From assembly GCA_023455425.1 (NCBI GenBank), contig JAEYCM010000016.1, positions 1-49,510 on the forward strand: a DNA stretch of 49,510 bases, in the 5' to 3' direction. The notes under the pieces were generated by a model. The model saw nothing but the letters and a program-made list of their open reading frames with translations, was not told the DNA's origin and ran no database searches. This document shows positions 17,162-26,387 of this stretch, one piece after another. The number at the start of each line of letters is the position of its first letter. Position 1 is the stretch's first letter. This DNA is from Bacillota bacterium (GTDB lineage Bacteria; Bacillota; Clostridia; Christensenellales; CAG-138). Made by a program: the position numbers and the translations under genes.

Positions 17162-17938
17162 CTACACCATCAGTTCTCCCTGCAAATATAGAACCGCTTT
17201 GCCGCCGATCTCCACGCGGTCGCCTTTGTTTTCGCAATAGAGCACGCCGCCGCGCGCGGACAGCTGCGCCGCCGTCATTTCCTGTTTTTTCAGCCGCTCT
17301 GCCCAGTAGGGGATCAGGTTGCAGTGCGCGGAGCCTGTCACAGGGTCCTCCGGAACGCCGAGCTTTGGAAAAAAGCAGCGGGAGACAAAATCGTACCGCT
17401 TGCCTTTTGCGGTGACAATGACACCCAATCCGGCTTCCAGTGCCGCGATCTTTTCAAAATCAGGATCAAGCGAAGCAACCTGCGCCTCATCCGGGAGTAC
17501 CAGCATCAAGTCCCGTGACAGATACGCTTCCAATGGCTCCGCCTGAAGCGCCGCCGTCATTTCTTGAGTGACGGGAACGCGCTTGGGCATACGGGCCGGA
17601 AAATCCAGCACGTATTTATCGTCCCGCATGCGCACATACAGGGTACCGCTCCTGGTCGCAAAGCGCATCTGCTGCGCGTTTTTGTCCACAAAGTTCTTGA
17701 TCACAAACGCGGTCCCAAGCGTCGCGTGGCCGCAAAGATCGATTTCCGCCTTGGGGGTGAACCACTGCAGCGTATAATGATCCTCCGCGGGCAGCAAGAA
17801 GGCGGTCTCCGAAAGGTTATTTTCCGTCGCGATCCGCTGCATCCGTTCTGCGGATATCGGCGCGTCCAGCACGCACACGCCCGCGGGATTGCCGCCAAAC
17901 AGGTTTTCTGAAAACGCATCCACCACAAAATACCGCAT
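17162..17938 (-). CDS. PhzF-family isomerase
   Basis: 258 residues with the PhzF fold: opening MRYFVVDAFSENLFGGNPAGV, catalytic glutamate E44 in NNLSETAFL, DLCGHATLGTAFV, and DPVTGSAHC near 205. PhzF-like proteins isomerise or epimerise small acids; outside phenazine producers the substrate is unknown. The start is set by GGAGGCACT before the ATG at 17938; the upstream frame to 18019 lacks coding character. Its 3' end nearly touches that of the convergent secreted-protein gene, with no terminator between them. Confidence 0.9.
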   Translation of the reverse strand: MRYFVVDAFSENLFGGNPAGVCVLDAPISAERMQRIATENNLSETAFLLPAEDHYTLQWFTPKAEIDLCGHATLGTAFVIKNFVDKNAQQMRFATRSGTLYVRMRDDKYVLDFPARMPKRVPVTQEMTAALQAEPLEAYLSRDLMLVLPDEAQVASLDPDFEKIAALEAGLGVIVTAKGKRYDFVSRCFFPKLGVPEDPVTGSAHCNLIPYWAERLKKQEMTAAQLSARGGVLYCENKGDRVEIGGKAVLYLQGELMV

Positions 17939-17997
17939 AGTGCCTCCACAGACGCGGGCGGCGTTCGCCCGCTTTTGTTCTTTTGGGATAAAACAAA

Positions 17998-18055
17998 GCG
18001 GAGAGGAACCTCTCCGCAAAACTTTTACAAAATAAAATTGTCGGCGTCAGCCGAC
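17998..18055 (-). terminator. Two tandem terminators after the HPr-like gene
   Basis: On the minus strand, GTCGGC/GCCGAC (18055-18040) is followed by an AT-rich T-heavy stretch, then GCGGAGAGG/CCTCTCCGC (18017-17998) is followed by TTTGTTTT. Both lie between the 77-aa gene and phzF. The second could also act as a leader hairpin of phzF. Confidence 0.7.
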
Positions 18056-18072
18056 GCTTTTGTGTCCGACCC

Positions 18073-18306
18073 TTAACCGCGTACCAAAAACTCCAAGAGC
18101 TTGGCGAAATCTTCGGGTTCGGAGACGATCAGCTCCACATCGTCGATGCGGGCGTCCTTGAACATCTGCGTAAGCGCGATATACTGGCACAACGTGCTCT
18201 TTAAGTTGAGCCTGTCGCCTTCGGAAGTAATCAGCTCTACGCGTCCATGGCACTGATTGAGGACCTCAAAAAAGCGCTTGGGGTTGTTGATGTTCTTGAT
18301 CTTCAC
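18073..18306 (-). CDS. Small HPr-like protein of unknown role
   Basis: 77 residues: KIKNINNPKRFFEVL at the N-terminus, CHGRVELITSEGDRLNLKS in the middle, LIVSEPEDFAKLLEFL at the end. The alternation resembles the HPr-like fold, but no phospho-histidine is seen in the usual place. Such proteins are sometimes misannotated as poly(A) polymerase. The start is the GTG at 18306, with AGGAG eight bases upstream; the GTG at 18315 overlaps the ribosome site. A distant paralogue is encoded at 34652-34891. A sigma-A type promoter precedes it. Confidence 0.75.
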   Translation of the reverse strand: MKIKNINNPKRFFEVLNQCHGRVELITSEGDRLNLKSTLCQYIALTQMFKDARIDDVELIVSEPEDFAKLLEFLVRG

Positions 18307-18357
18307 GGCAATCACTCCTCTCTGCCGGTTACTATTTGAGCATACTGCTCACTAGAT

Positions 18358-18386
18358 TTTTTAACACATTCCGGGCATTTTGTCAA
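18358..18386 (-). promoter_or_regulatory. Promoter of the HPr-like gene
   Basis: On the minus strand TTGACA (18386-18381), 17-base spacer, TAAAAA (18363-18358), about 50 bases before the start codon. Confidence 0.65.
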
Positions 18387-18429
18387 GTCAAATCTCCGTT
18401 CCCTTCTTTAGGGCATACGCCCCGGCCTG

Positions 18430-18438
18430 TGCTATAAT
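18430..18438 (+). promoter_or_regulatory. Extended -10 promoter of thpR-addB
   Basis: TGC directly before a perfect TATAAT (18433-18438), 30 bases before the thpR start. The -35 is poor. Confidence 0.65.
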
Positions 18439-18467
18439 ATAGTTACCCGATTTATGGAGGTTCAATC

Positions 18468-19025
18468 ATGCGTTTGTTTATCGCCATCCCTGTTCCGCCG
18501 GACGTCACGCGGGCGCTTACGCTTGCACAGAACCGGCTGCGCGCGTTAGCTGCCGGGGGACGTTATGTGCCTAAGGAGAATTTTCACCTCACGCTGCACT
18601 TTATCGGGGAAAGCAACGACCTGACCGGAGCCGCCGCCGCGTGCGATGAAGCGGTGCGCGGCATCCGCCCGTTTTTATTGCGCCTTTCCTCCTATGGCAG
18701 CTTTGTGCGCGGCAACAGCCGCACGGGATATATTTCGCTTGTGGGAGATCTACCCGAACTGTACCGGCTGCACGAAACGCTCACCGCAGAGCTGTCTTCG
18801 CGCGGCTTCCCGCTTTCCGGCGGGCACAAGCGCCTGACGCCGCACATCACGCTTGCGCGCGCGCTGCCCGATGTGGAGGATACGGAAGCGCTCGCAAACA
18901 TCCTGGCGGATGCGAAAGAAGGCGTTGCCTTTACGGCCAATCGCCTTGTGCTGTATGAAAGCCGGAACGAGGACGGACGCATGGCGTATGCGCCGCTGCA
19001 TAAGGCGGCGCTGGGTACGCGGTAA
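18468..19025 (+). CDS. thpR: RNA 2',3'-cyclic phosphodiesterase
   Basis: 185 residues of the 2H phosphoesterase superfamily (LigT/ThpR). The two catalytic HxT motifs are H40-L-T42 in FHLTLHFIG and H126-I-T128 in PHITLAR, at the usual spacing. The opening MRLFIAIPVP is typical. It hydrolyses 2',3'-cyclic phosphates on RNA ends. Nine bases separate it from addB, so the two are co-transcribed. Confidence 0.92.
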   Translation: MRLFIAIPVPPDVTRALTLAQNRLRALAAGGRYVPKENFHLTLHFIGESNDLTGAAAACDEAVRGIRPFLLRLSSYGSFVRGNSRTGYISLVGDLPELYRLHETLTAELSSRGFPLSGGHKRLTPHITLARALPDVEDTEALANILADAKEGVAFTANRLVLYESRNEDGRMAYAPLHKAALGTR

Positions 19026-19034
19026 GGAGGGGGT

Positions 19035-22000
19035 ATGCCGGCACAAGTCCGCTTTATACTGGGCCGCGCGGGCGCGGGAAAAACGCATGTGATCAAGCAG
19101 GAGCTTGCCGCGCTCAAGCAGCAGCTAAAGCGCGGAATCTTGCTTGTGCCGGAGCAGTTCACGTTTGAAACGGAGCGCGCGCTTGCAGCCGAGCTAAACG
19201 GGCTGCTGGGCATACAGGTATTGAGCTTTGAGCGGCTCGCGGAACGCATCGCCGCTGCCGACGCGCGGGAGCATTTGAGCGCGCAGGGCCGCAGGATGAT
19301 CGTGCGCCGCGCGGTGCACCGGGAGCATGCGTCGCTCACCGCGTTTTCCTCTGTCGCCCGGCGCGCGGGCTTTGCCGCGCATATGGACGCGCTGTTTACA
19401 AAATGCCGCCAGTTTTTGATCACGCCGGACATGCTGCAAGCTGCCGCGGAGCAGCTCCCCGCGGGGGACGCGCTTTGCGGCAAGCTTCACGATATCGCAA
19501 TCCTCTACCGCGCCACGCAGGAGTATCTCGACGAACATTATTTGGACAGCGAGGGCGCGAAGCGCGCGCTCATCGACCGCATCCCTTCCTCCATGCTGCG
19601 CGGGGCGGATATCTATATCGACGGCTTTGAACTTTTAACCGAACAGCTCTATGATATCCTGCAATCGCTCATGCTCGCCGCGCGCGCGCTCACCATTACG
19701 CTGTGCCTGGACCCGGAGGAAGGCGCGCCGGATTCCGCTTTGTTTTTGCCCGAGCGCCGCGCGTATGAGCGGCTGCGGGAGCTTGCCTACTCCATCGGCT
19801 GCAGTGTAAAAACAACAGAGCTTCCCAATTACCACGGGAACCGCCACCCGGAACTTGTGCGGCTGGAGCAATCCCTGTATGTCTATACCGCGCATCCATA
19901 CCAGGGGAAAATCGAGGCCATCTCGCTCCTGGGCGCGGTGACCCGGGCGAGCGAGGTGGAAGCGCTTGCGGACGCCATCATCGCCGCTGCCCGTTCCGGT
20001 ATGCGCTACAGGGATATGGCCGTGATCGCCACGGATTTGAACGCCTATGCCGATCTTGTGACGCGCGCGTTTGCAAGAAGAAACATCCCGCTGTTCATGG
20101 ACGCGCGCCGCAGCATGCAGGGCCACCCCAGCGTGGAGCTGATGCTTTCCGCCGCCCGGGCCGCGGCAAACGGCTTTCCCCGCGCGGAACTGTTCCGCAT
20201 ATTGAAGACCAATCTTTCGGGCGTCGCGTTGGACGACGCGGAAGCCTTTGAAAATTATGTGCTCCGGCGCGGCTTGTTGGGCGGCAAGGCGTTTGCTTCA
20301 CCGTTCCCCCCGGAGGAAGAAGCCGCGGAGCGCGCAAGAGAAAAGCTTATGGAACCGCTCCTCCGGTTGCAGGCCGGCATGGCGGGCAAGACGGCAGGCG
20401 AAAAGGCGCAGGCGCTCTATGGGTATCTCAAGGAACTGCATCTGGAACAACGGCTCTTGGAAAGCGTAGATCAGCTTCGCCAGGAAAATCGCTTTGCACT
20501 CATGGAAGAGCACGCGCAGGTGTGGGATGTGCTCATGCAGTTGTTTGAGCAGCTCTACGCCATACTCGGCGGCGCGGAAATGAGCAAACAGGAATACATT
20601 GAAGTCTTGACCGAGGCGCTTTCCGCCTACCAGGTGGGCGTCATTCCCGCCACGGCGGATCAGGTGCTCTTCGGCGACCTGAACCGCACCAGAAGTCGCG
20701 AGGTACAGGCGCTTTTCCTGTTGGGCTGCAACGAAGGGCTCCTGCCCGCCCCGCGCATGGATGAAGAGATGATAGATGACAACGAGCTTAACGCGCTTTC
20801 CAATATGGGGCTTGCCCCCTGGGGCAGTACCGCATACCGCGCCGAAAGCGACCGCCTTTCCATTTACCGCGCGCTTTCCCGCGCCAAGGGACGGCTGTGG
20901 TTCGGCTTTTCCTATTCCGACGGAAAGCGCGAATTGCTGCCCGCAACCCTCATCGACCGCATCCGCGAGCTGTTCCCAAACTGCGCAGAACAGTCCACCG
21001 CAGTGGAAGCTCTGCCGCAAAGCCCGCAAAGCGGGTTTGTGCAGCTGCTGCGCAATTTACACTCCGCAGAGGTTCTTCCTGCCGCATTGCACGGTTATTT
21101 TACGCAAGATGAAGCGTACGCCGCGCGCCTTCTGCAGGCGGAGGCGTTTGCGAATGAACCCACCGTGCCCGCCTCCTTTGGCGCGCCGCTTGCCCGCAGG
21201 CTGTATGGCAAACGCGTGTTCAGCACGGTGAGCAGGCTTGAAACCTTCCGCACCTGCCCGTTCCAGCACTTTGCGCAGTACGGGCTCAAAGCCCTGCCGC
21301 GCAGGGAGTACAAAGAAAAGAAATCCGATATCGGAAGCTTTTCTCACATGGCGCTCGAACTGTTCGTGCGGGAAGCGCAGCGCCGCTACGACTGGACGAG
21401 CATCACGCAGGAAGATTGCGGTGCCCTGCTTGACGAAATCCTTCCCGACTGCCTCACCCGCTACCAGGACGGCATGCTCATCGCCACCCCGCGCGCCCGC
21501 GCACTTTCCGCCTTCTATATCGCCGCCGTCCGGGAAACCGCCTGGGCATTGTGCGAAAGCTTCCAGAAGGGGGATTTTCGGCCCGTCGGGCTGGAGCTGC
21601 GCTTTGGACCGGACGAGGAACTGCCGCCTTTAACGGTGCCCTTGCCCGATGGCGGAGAGCTGCTACTTTCCGGCGCGATCGACCGGGTGGACGCCGCCGA
21701 AAAAGACGGCCGGCGCTTTGTCCGTGTGGTGGACTATAAAACGGGCGACCGCAGCTTTTCCTATGCAAGCGTAGCCGACGGCCTCAAGCTGCAGTTGCCC
21801 GTCTACCTTGCCGCCGCGGCCAAAGCCGAAGGCGCTTCCCCAGCGGGCGCGTTCTACCAGCCGGTGATCGACCCTGTCGCTAACGAAGGCGAGGAGGAAA
21901 AGCTGCAAAAGCGCATGCGCCTAATCGGCGTCCTGCAGCAAGATAACGCGGTGCTTTTCGCCACGGAGCGCGATCTTTCCGGCCCTTCCGAAGTGGTGGA

Positions 22001-22289
22001 CGGCTTACAGCGCAAGAAGGACGCAAGCATGAAGGAGCACGCGCGGCTGTTGAGCGCGGAGGAAATGCAGAAACTCCTTTCCTTTGCCGTAAAGCGCACC
22101 GGCGAGATCGCAGCGGAGCTCGTATCCGGCCGCGTCGCCGCCGCCCCTGTCAAAATGGGGAAATCCACCGCCTGCGCGTATTGCGAGTATAAAAGCGTCT
22201 GCCGCTTTGACGCGCGCCTGCCCGGCTGCCGCGTGCGGGACGTGAAAAAGCGCACGAAGCAAGAGTTCTTTGAGGGGCTTGAGGAATAA
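19035..22289 (+). CDS. addB: ATP-dependent helicase/nuclease subunit B
   Basis: 1084 residues, near the usual AddB length. An N-terminal Walker A-like GRAGAGKT (10-17) opens a UvrD-like fold without full helicase motifs. The C-terminal RecB-type nuclease has the VVDYKTGDRSF motif (about 898-908). The four [4Fe-4S] cysteines are C741 (RTCPFQHF) and C1047, C1050 and C1056 (CAYCEYKSVC). With AddA it processes double-strand ends and loads RecA. GGAGGGGG precedes the ATG. It follows thpR by nine bases; addA is 353 bases downstream, beyond repeats. Confidence 0.95.
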   Translation: MPAQVRFILGRAGAGKTHVIKQELAALKQQLKRGILLVPEQFTFETERALAAELNGLLGIQVLSFERLAERIAAADAREHLSAQGRRMIVRRAVHREHASLTAFSSVARRAGFAAHMDALFTKCRQFLITPDMLQAAAEQLPAGDALCGKLHDIAILYRATQEYLDEHYLDSEGAKRALIDRIPSSMLRGADIYIDGFELLTEQLYDILQSLMLAARALTITLCLDPEEGAPDSALFLPERRAYERLRELAYSIGCSVKTTELPNYHGNRHPELVRLEQSLYVYTAHPYQGKIEAISLLGAVTRASEVEALADAIIAAARSGMRYRDMAVIATDLNAYADLVTRAFARRNIPLFMDARRSMQGHPSVELMLSAARAAANGFPRAELFRILKTNLSGVALDDAEAFENYVLRRGLLGGKAFASPFPPEEEAAERAREKLMEPLLRLQAGMAGKTAGEKAQALYGYLKELHLEQRLLESVDQLRQENRFALMEEHAQVWDVLMQLFEQLYAILGGAEMSKQEYIEVLTEALSAYQVGVIPATADQVLFGDLNRTRSREVQALFLLGCNEGLLPAPRMDEEMIDDNELNALSNMGLAPWGSTAYRAESDRLSIYRALSRAKGRLWFGFSYSDGKRELLPATLIDRIRELFPNCAEQSTAVEALPQSPQSGFVQLLRNLHSAEVLPAALHGYFTQDEAYAARLLQAEAFANEPTVPASFGAPLARRLYGKRVFSTVSRLETFRTCPFQHFAQYGLKALPRREYKEKKSDIGSFSHMALELFVREAQRRYDWTSITQEDCGALLDEILPDCLTRYQDGMLIATPRARALSAFYIAAVRETAWALCESFQKGDFRPVGLELRFGPDEELPPLTVPLPDGGELLLSGAIDRVDAAEKDGRRFVRVVDYKTGDRSFSYASVADGLKLQLPVYLAAAAKAEGASPAGAFYQPVIDPVANEGEEEKLQKRMRLIGVLQQDNAVLFATERDLSGPSEVVDGLQRKKDASMKEHARLLSAEEMQKLLSFAVKRTGEIAAELVSGRVAAAPVKMGKSTACAYCEYKSVCRFDARLPGCRVRDVKKRTKQEFFEGLEE

Positions 22290-22300
22290 GGTCATGTCTT

Positions 22301-22345
22301 AGGGGCTTTGCCCCGTACCCCCACCCAAGGGCCACGCCCCTTGGG
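22301..22345 (+). repeat. Mosaic palindromic repeat, copy 4 (modules F and E, after addB)
   Basis: AGGGGCTTTGCCCC (22301-22314) and CCCAAGGG...CCCTTGGG (22324-22345) begin 11 bases after the addB stop and are oriented with addB. The rest of the usual order is degraded and is followed by the MITE-like unit. Confidence 0.8.
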
Positions 22346-22400
22346 AATCCCTGCCTCAGAAGCCGTTCTAATAGGCATCAAACACTATATTTGTGGTTCT

Positions 22401-22569
22401 TAAGGTATCGCCGCCTACGGCGGCGACGACAGACTATTTTTTTTAATAGCGGGAGGGCTCCGCCCCCCGCGCCCCCTGAGTACGAACAGTCTCAAGGAAG
22501 GGGGTTGGGGAAACGCAGTTTCCCCAAAGCAAAAAAGTTATCGTCGCCGCCGCAGGTGGCGATACCTTG
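22401..22569. mobile_element. MITE-like element with inverted ends (between addB and addA)
   Basis: The left end AAGGTATCGCCGCC...GGCGGCGACGA (22402-22430) recurs inverted at 22540-22568 with two or three changes, giving about 29-bp inverted repeats around a 110-base core. The core holds GCGGGAGGGCTCCGCCC and a perfect hairpin TTGGGGAAAC/GTTTCCCCAA. No open frame of note and no transposase. Partial copies occur at 28713-28790 and 49342 onward. It lies in the gene-free gap 22290-22642. Confidence 0.65.
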
Positions 22570-22642
22570 AAGCCTTCAAGCAAGTTTATTTACATTCTGG
22601 CTAAGACACCCATTTTTAACATCCACGCAGGAGGACGGCCCC

Positions 22643-25600
22643 ATGCCATGGACAAAAGCGCAGCAGGACGCGATACAGACCGAGCACGTCAATCTCCTGG
22701 TCAGCGCCGCAGCCGGCAGCGGCAAGACGGCGGTGCTCACCGAGCGCATCGTCCGCCTTGTATGCGCCGGCACGAACATCGACCAGTTCCTGGTAGTGAC
22801 GTTTACGGAAGCCGCCACGGAGGAAATGAAACGGCGCATCGCCGCGCGGCTCAACAAAGCGGCACTCGAGGAAGACGACCCGGAGGCGGCCTCGCGCCTG
22901 CGGCGCGAGGCGTTATCCGTAGGCCGCGCCAACATTTCCACGCTGCACAAATTCTGTCTGTATATCCTCAGGCGCAATTTCCACCGTCTGGGGCTGGACC
23001 CCGGCTTCCGCCCCGCCGACGAGATACAGTCCTCCATGCTGTTCCAGCAGGCGCTGGAGGAAGCGGCGGCGCAGCGGTACGAGGCGCAGGACGCTCCGTT
23101 TATTGCCCTTCTGCATGCGGCGGGCGGGGAAGAAGGCGTATTTTCCCATACAGCGAAACTGCATAGGTTTTTGATGGCCCAGCCCGACCCATGGGAATGG
23201 CTCGCCCGCGCAGAATTGCAGTATTCGCTTACCGGGGCGGAGTTTATGGAACACCCGGCGCTGCTTGCGCTCTATAAAACTTTACGGGCCGAAGCGCAGA
23301 TCCAGTATGACAACCTGCGCCGCGCGTCTGACCTGATCCCGCGCGAATACGCAGGCACGCGCTCCATGCTCGATACGGAACTGAGCCAGATCGGCGCGCT
23401 GTTTTTAAAAAGCATACAGTCGCTTCCCCAATATCGGATGCAGTTATTGTCCGTTTCCTTTGTGCAGCGTTTTACCTGGCCGCGCGAGGCGGATGAACCG
23501 ATCAAGAGGCGCGTGAATTCGCTGCGGGATGCGGCAAAAAAAGAGATCAAGCGCCAGCAGGCGCTGCTTGCGCGCCCATTGGAGGAAGAAGCGCAGTTTT
23601 TACATACCCTAGCCCCGCAGGTGGGGGCGCTGTGCGCGTTTGTCCGGGATGTGGACGCGCGGTATGCGGCGTTGAAACGCGGGCACGGCGTAGTGGATTT
23701 TTCGGATATGGAGCACCTGGCCCTGCGCGCGCTGCAGGAGGAAGAGACCCGGCATGCGCTCCAGAACCGCTTCCGCTATATTTTTGTAGACGAGTACCAG
23801 GACAGCAGCCGCATTCAGGAATGCCTGATCGAAGCTGTGCGCCGCGAGGACAACGTATTTCTGGTCGGGGACGTCAAACAGTCCATCTACCGCTTCCGCC
23901 AAGCCGATCCGGGGCTGTTTTTAGGCAAGCTAAGTACCTACACGGGTGAAGAAGGCGCGCCGGGAAGGCAGATCCACCTCAATACAAATTTCAGAAGCGA
24001 GCGGCCGGTAATTGATGCCGTAAACGCCGTGTTTTCCCGCATTATGACCGGAGAAGCCGCGGAGCTGGACTACGACGACACCGCGGCGCTCAAATGCCCG
24101 GAGGAAACGCCGGAAGACAGCGCCCTTGCGGGGGTAGAGTGCCATGTGATTGAGCGCGGGGACTCGCCATTGGGCCCCGAGGGCGCGCAGGAAGAAGAAT
24201 CCGCTCCGGAGGCAGAGGACGATACGGCGGAGGAAAGACCGGAGGAGGCGCTAAGCGAGGAAGAGGAAGCGTATATCGTCAACGACATCGAGGCGGAGGC
24301 CATGCTCGCGGCACGGCGCATCCGCGAATTGATGGAAACCGCTTCCTGCCCGGATAAAACGGGCGGAACGCGGCCATTAAAATACGCCGACTTTGCCATA
24401 CTGATGCGCGCGCAGCGCAGGGCGGCGGAAGCGTGGGCCCAGACGCTCGCAAAAATGGGCATCCCCGCGTATGTGCACCTGACGGGCGGATACTTTGACG
24501 CAATCGAGGTGCAGGTATTTTTGAACCTGTTGCGTGTCATCGACAACCGGCGGCAGGATATTCCGATGCTCAGCGTGCTGCGTTCGCCCATATTCCATTT
24601 TACAATGGAAGAATTGATTGCGCTGCGCACCGATTACAACGCCGATTCGTTCATCGACCGCTTGACGCTGTGCAGCCAAGATAATACGCCGCTTGGTTCC
24701 AGAGCGCTCCAAGTTATTCTGCTGCTTGCGAAATACAAAAAAGAATCGCTCTTATTGCCGCTGCCGGAGCTGATCGCCTGGCTGATGGACGAGACGGGAT
24801 ATTACGATTGCGTGGGCGCGCTGCCCGGCGGCAAGGAACGTCAGGCAAATTTGGATGCGTTGATTGAACGCGCCCGCGCATACGCGGACGCCGGTTTTCC
24901 TTTGGACCTATGGAGCTTTCTGCAGTATATGGACAAGGCGGCGGCCACCGCGGATATGGGCTGCGCGCAGGCGGGTGCTGCAGACGTGGTGCGCGTGCTT
25001 TCCATGCACGCCTCCAAGGGGCTGGAATTTCCCGTGGTGTTCTGCGCGGGGCTGGGCCAGGCCTTCAACCGCCGCACCGCGCAGGATGATCTTGCGGCAG
25101 AGCCGGACCTAGGCCTGGGCGTACGGCTACGGGTGGGACATGTGCGGCGGGATACGCTTTTCCGCCAGGCCATTACAAACCGGCTTCTGCGCGAACAGCT
25201 TGCCGAGGAAATGCGCATCCTCTACGTGGGCATGACGCGGGCCAAGCACCGCCTGGTGCTCATCGGCAGTATGAAAAAAGCATGGGAAACGGCGCAGGGT
25301 TTGCAGCGGGCCGAACTGACCCCCGCCTATTGTTCGAAAGCGAAAAGCGCGCTTTCCTGGCTGCTGCCCGTGGCCATGCAGGATAACACGCTGCCCATAC
25401 GCTTCACCACGCGGATCGCCGTATCCGGCTTATTTGCACCGCAGCTGGAAACGCTGCAACCGGAGGCTTCGCCGCAGGAACAAGAGGAAAAGGCGCGTCT
25501 TTTGTCCATCCTCCGGCAGCGGTTCGATTGGAAATATCCGCATATGGCTGCAACCAGTATCCCCACCAAGCGCAGCGTGAGCGAGCTGATGCATGTGCAT

Positions 25601-26170
25601 CCTATTTCCCTGCGGGAAGCGCCCGCATTTGCGCGGGAGGGCGCGCGCCTCACTGGCGCGCAGCGCGGCACGTATGCGCATACCGTGCTCAAGGAAATCG
25701 CCTTGTCCCGCATCCCCGCCGGAGATGTGGCCTCTTTTGTACGAGATGAGATCGCCCGCATGGTGCAACAGAGTTTGTTATCCGGGCGGCAGGCAGAGGC
25801 CGTGGATGCCGAGGATATCGCCATGTTCCTCAAAAGCCCGTTAGGGCTGCGGCTGCGCTCCTCTTCCCGCGTGGAGCGGGAACTGGAGTTTGCCGCCAAT
25901 GTGGACGTGGAGCGGCTGCCTTTGGAGGGAACGGGCGAACAGGTGCTCCTGCAGGGCGTGATCGATTGCTGTTTTTTAGAAGACGGCGGCTGGGTGCTGC
26001 TGGATTATAAGACCGACGCCTTGCTCCCGCAAGAAACGCCGTTTGAAGCGGCAAAAAAGCACGCCGGGCAGCTTGCGATGTATGCTTCGGCGCTTGAAGC
26101 GCTTTCGGGTCTTTTGGTTCTGGAGCGTTACGTGGTGCTGCTGGGCACGCGGGAAGCGGTGGTAGTGTAG
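22643..26170 (+). CDS. addA: ATP-dependent helicase/nuclease subunit A
   Basis: 1175 residues. Walker A GSGKT (25-29), Walker B in IFVDEYQDSS (about 380), helicase motif VI in ILYVGMTRAKHRLVL (about 857), and the C-terminal RecB-family nuclease with GVID (about 1107) and LLDYKTD (about 1120). It is the active 3'-5' helicase and one nuclease of AddAB. A very acidic segment (about 505-545, rich in Glu, Asp, Pro and Ala) interrupts the helicase region and looks like a flexible insert. CAGGAGGAC precedes the ATG. The 353-base gap from addB is unusual for this normally tight pair. Confidence 0.95.
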   Translation: MPWTKAQQDAIQTEHVNLLVSAAAGSGKTAVLTERIVRLVCAGTNIDQFLVVTFTEAATEEMKRRIAARLNKAALEEDDPEAASRLRREALSVGRANISTLHKFCLYILRRNFHRLGLDPGFRPADEIQSSMLFQQALEEAAAQRYEAQDAPFIALLHAAGGEEGVFSHTAKLHRFLMAQPDPWEWLARAELQYSLTGAEFMEHPALLALYKTLRAEAQIQYDNLRRASDLIPREYAGTRSMLDTELSQIGALFLKSIQSLPQYRMQLLSVSFVQRFTWPREADEPIKRRVNSLRDAAKKEIKRQQALLARPLEEEAQFLHTLAPQVGALCAFVRDVDARYAALKRGHGVVDFSDMEHLALRALQEEETRHALQNRFRYIFVDEYQDSSRIQECLIEAVRREDNVFLVGDVKQSIYRFRQADPGLFLGKLSTYTGEEGAPGRQIHLNTNFRSERPVIDAVNAVFSRIMTGEAAELDYDDTAALKCPEETPEDSALAGVECHVIERGDSPLGPEGAQEEESAPEAEDDTAEERPEEALSEEEEAYIVNDIEAEAMLAARRIRELMETASCPDKTGGTRPLKYADFAILMRAQRRAAEAWAQTLAKMGIPAYVHLTGGYFDAIEVQVFLNLLRVIDNRRQDIPMLSVLRSPIFHFTMEELIALRTDYNADSFIDRLTLCSQDNTPLGSRALQVILLLAKYKKESLLLPLPELIAWLMDETGYYDCVGALPGGKERQANLDALIERARAYADAGFPLDLWSFLQYMDKAAATADMGCAQAGAADVVRVLSMHASKGLEFPVVFCAGLGQAFNRRTAQDDLAAEPDLGLGVRLRVGHVRRDTLFRQAITNRLLREQLAEEMRILYVGMTRAKHRLVLIGSMKKAWETAQGLQRAELTPAYCSKAKSALSWLLPVAMQDNTLPIRFTTRIAVSGLFAPQLETLQPEASPQEQEEKARLLSILRQRFDWKYPHMAATSIPTKRSVSELMHVHPISLREAPAFAREGARLTGAQRGTYAHTVLKEIALSRIPAGDVASFVRDEIARMVQQSLLSGRQAEAVDAEDIAMFLKSPLGLRLRSSSRVERELEFAANVDVERLPLEGTGEQVLLQGVIDCCFLEDGGWVLLDYKTDALLPQETPFEAAKKHAGQLAMYASALEALSGLLVLERYVVLLGTREAVVV

Positions 26171-26177
26171 AACCTAT

Positions 26178-26296
26178 TCAGGGACTTTGCCCCCGAACCC
26201 CCACTCAAGGGAAACATCCCTTGGGAATCCCTTTCGTCTGAAACGCCTGAGCAGGCGTTTCAGGGGATGGGTTCTTAGGGCCGTTACGGCCCTAAG
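26178..26296 (+). repeat. Mosaic palindromic repeat, copy 5 (after addA)
   Basis: F (TCAGGGACTTTGCCCCCGA, 26178-26195), E (CAAGGGA...TCCCTTGG, near 26214), V hairpin CTGAAACGCCTG/CAGGCGTTTCAG (26238-26263), ATGGGT, then D CTTAGGGCCGT/ACGGCCCTAAG (26274-26296). It starts seven bases after the addA stop codon, in the direction of addA. Confidence 0.85.
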
Positions 26297-26337
26297 CGTA
26301 GCTTGCAGCAAAGCCCCAACATATCCCGTGACAGGCA

Positions 26338-26366
26338 GGGCCCCGCGCAATACTGCGCGGGGCCCT
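26338..26366. repeat. Strong GC hairpin downstream of addA
   Basis: GGGCCCCGCGCA pairs perfectly with TGCGCGGGGCCC across a four-base loop. No T-run follows on either strand, so it may be a transcription barrier or RNA-stabilising stem between the convergent addA and the minus-strand membrane gene. Confidence 0.6.
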
Positions 26367-26387
26367 GTAGATGGGGCTTTATTGATG

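Noticed and set aside
19026..19034. Possible regulatory gap between thpR and addB
   Set aside because: Nine bases holding only the ribosome site; no promoter or operator can fit.
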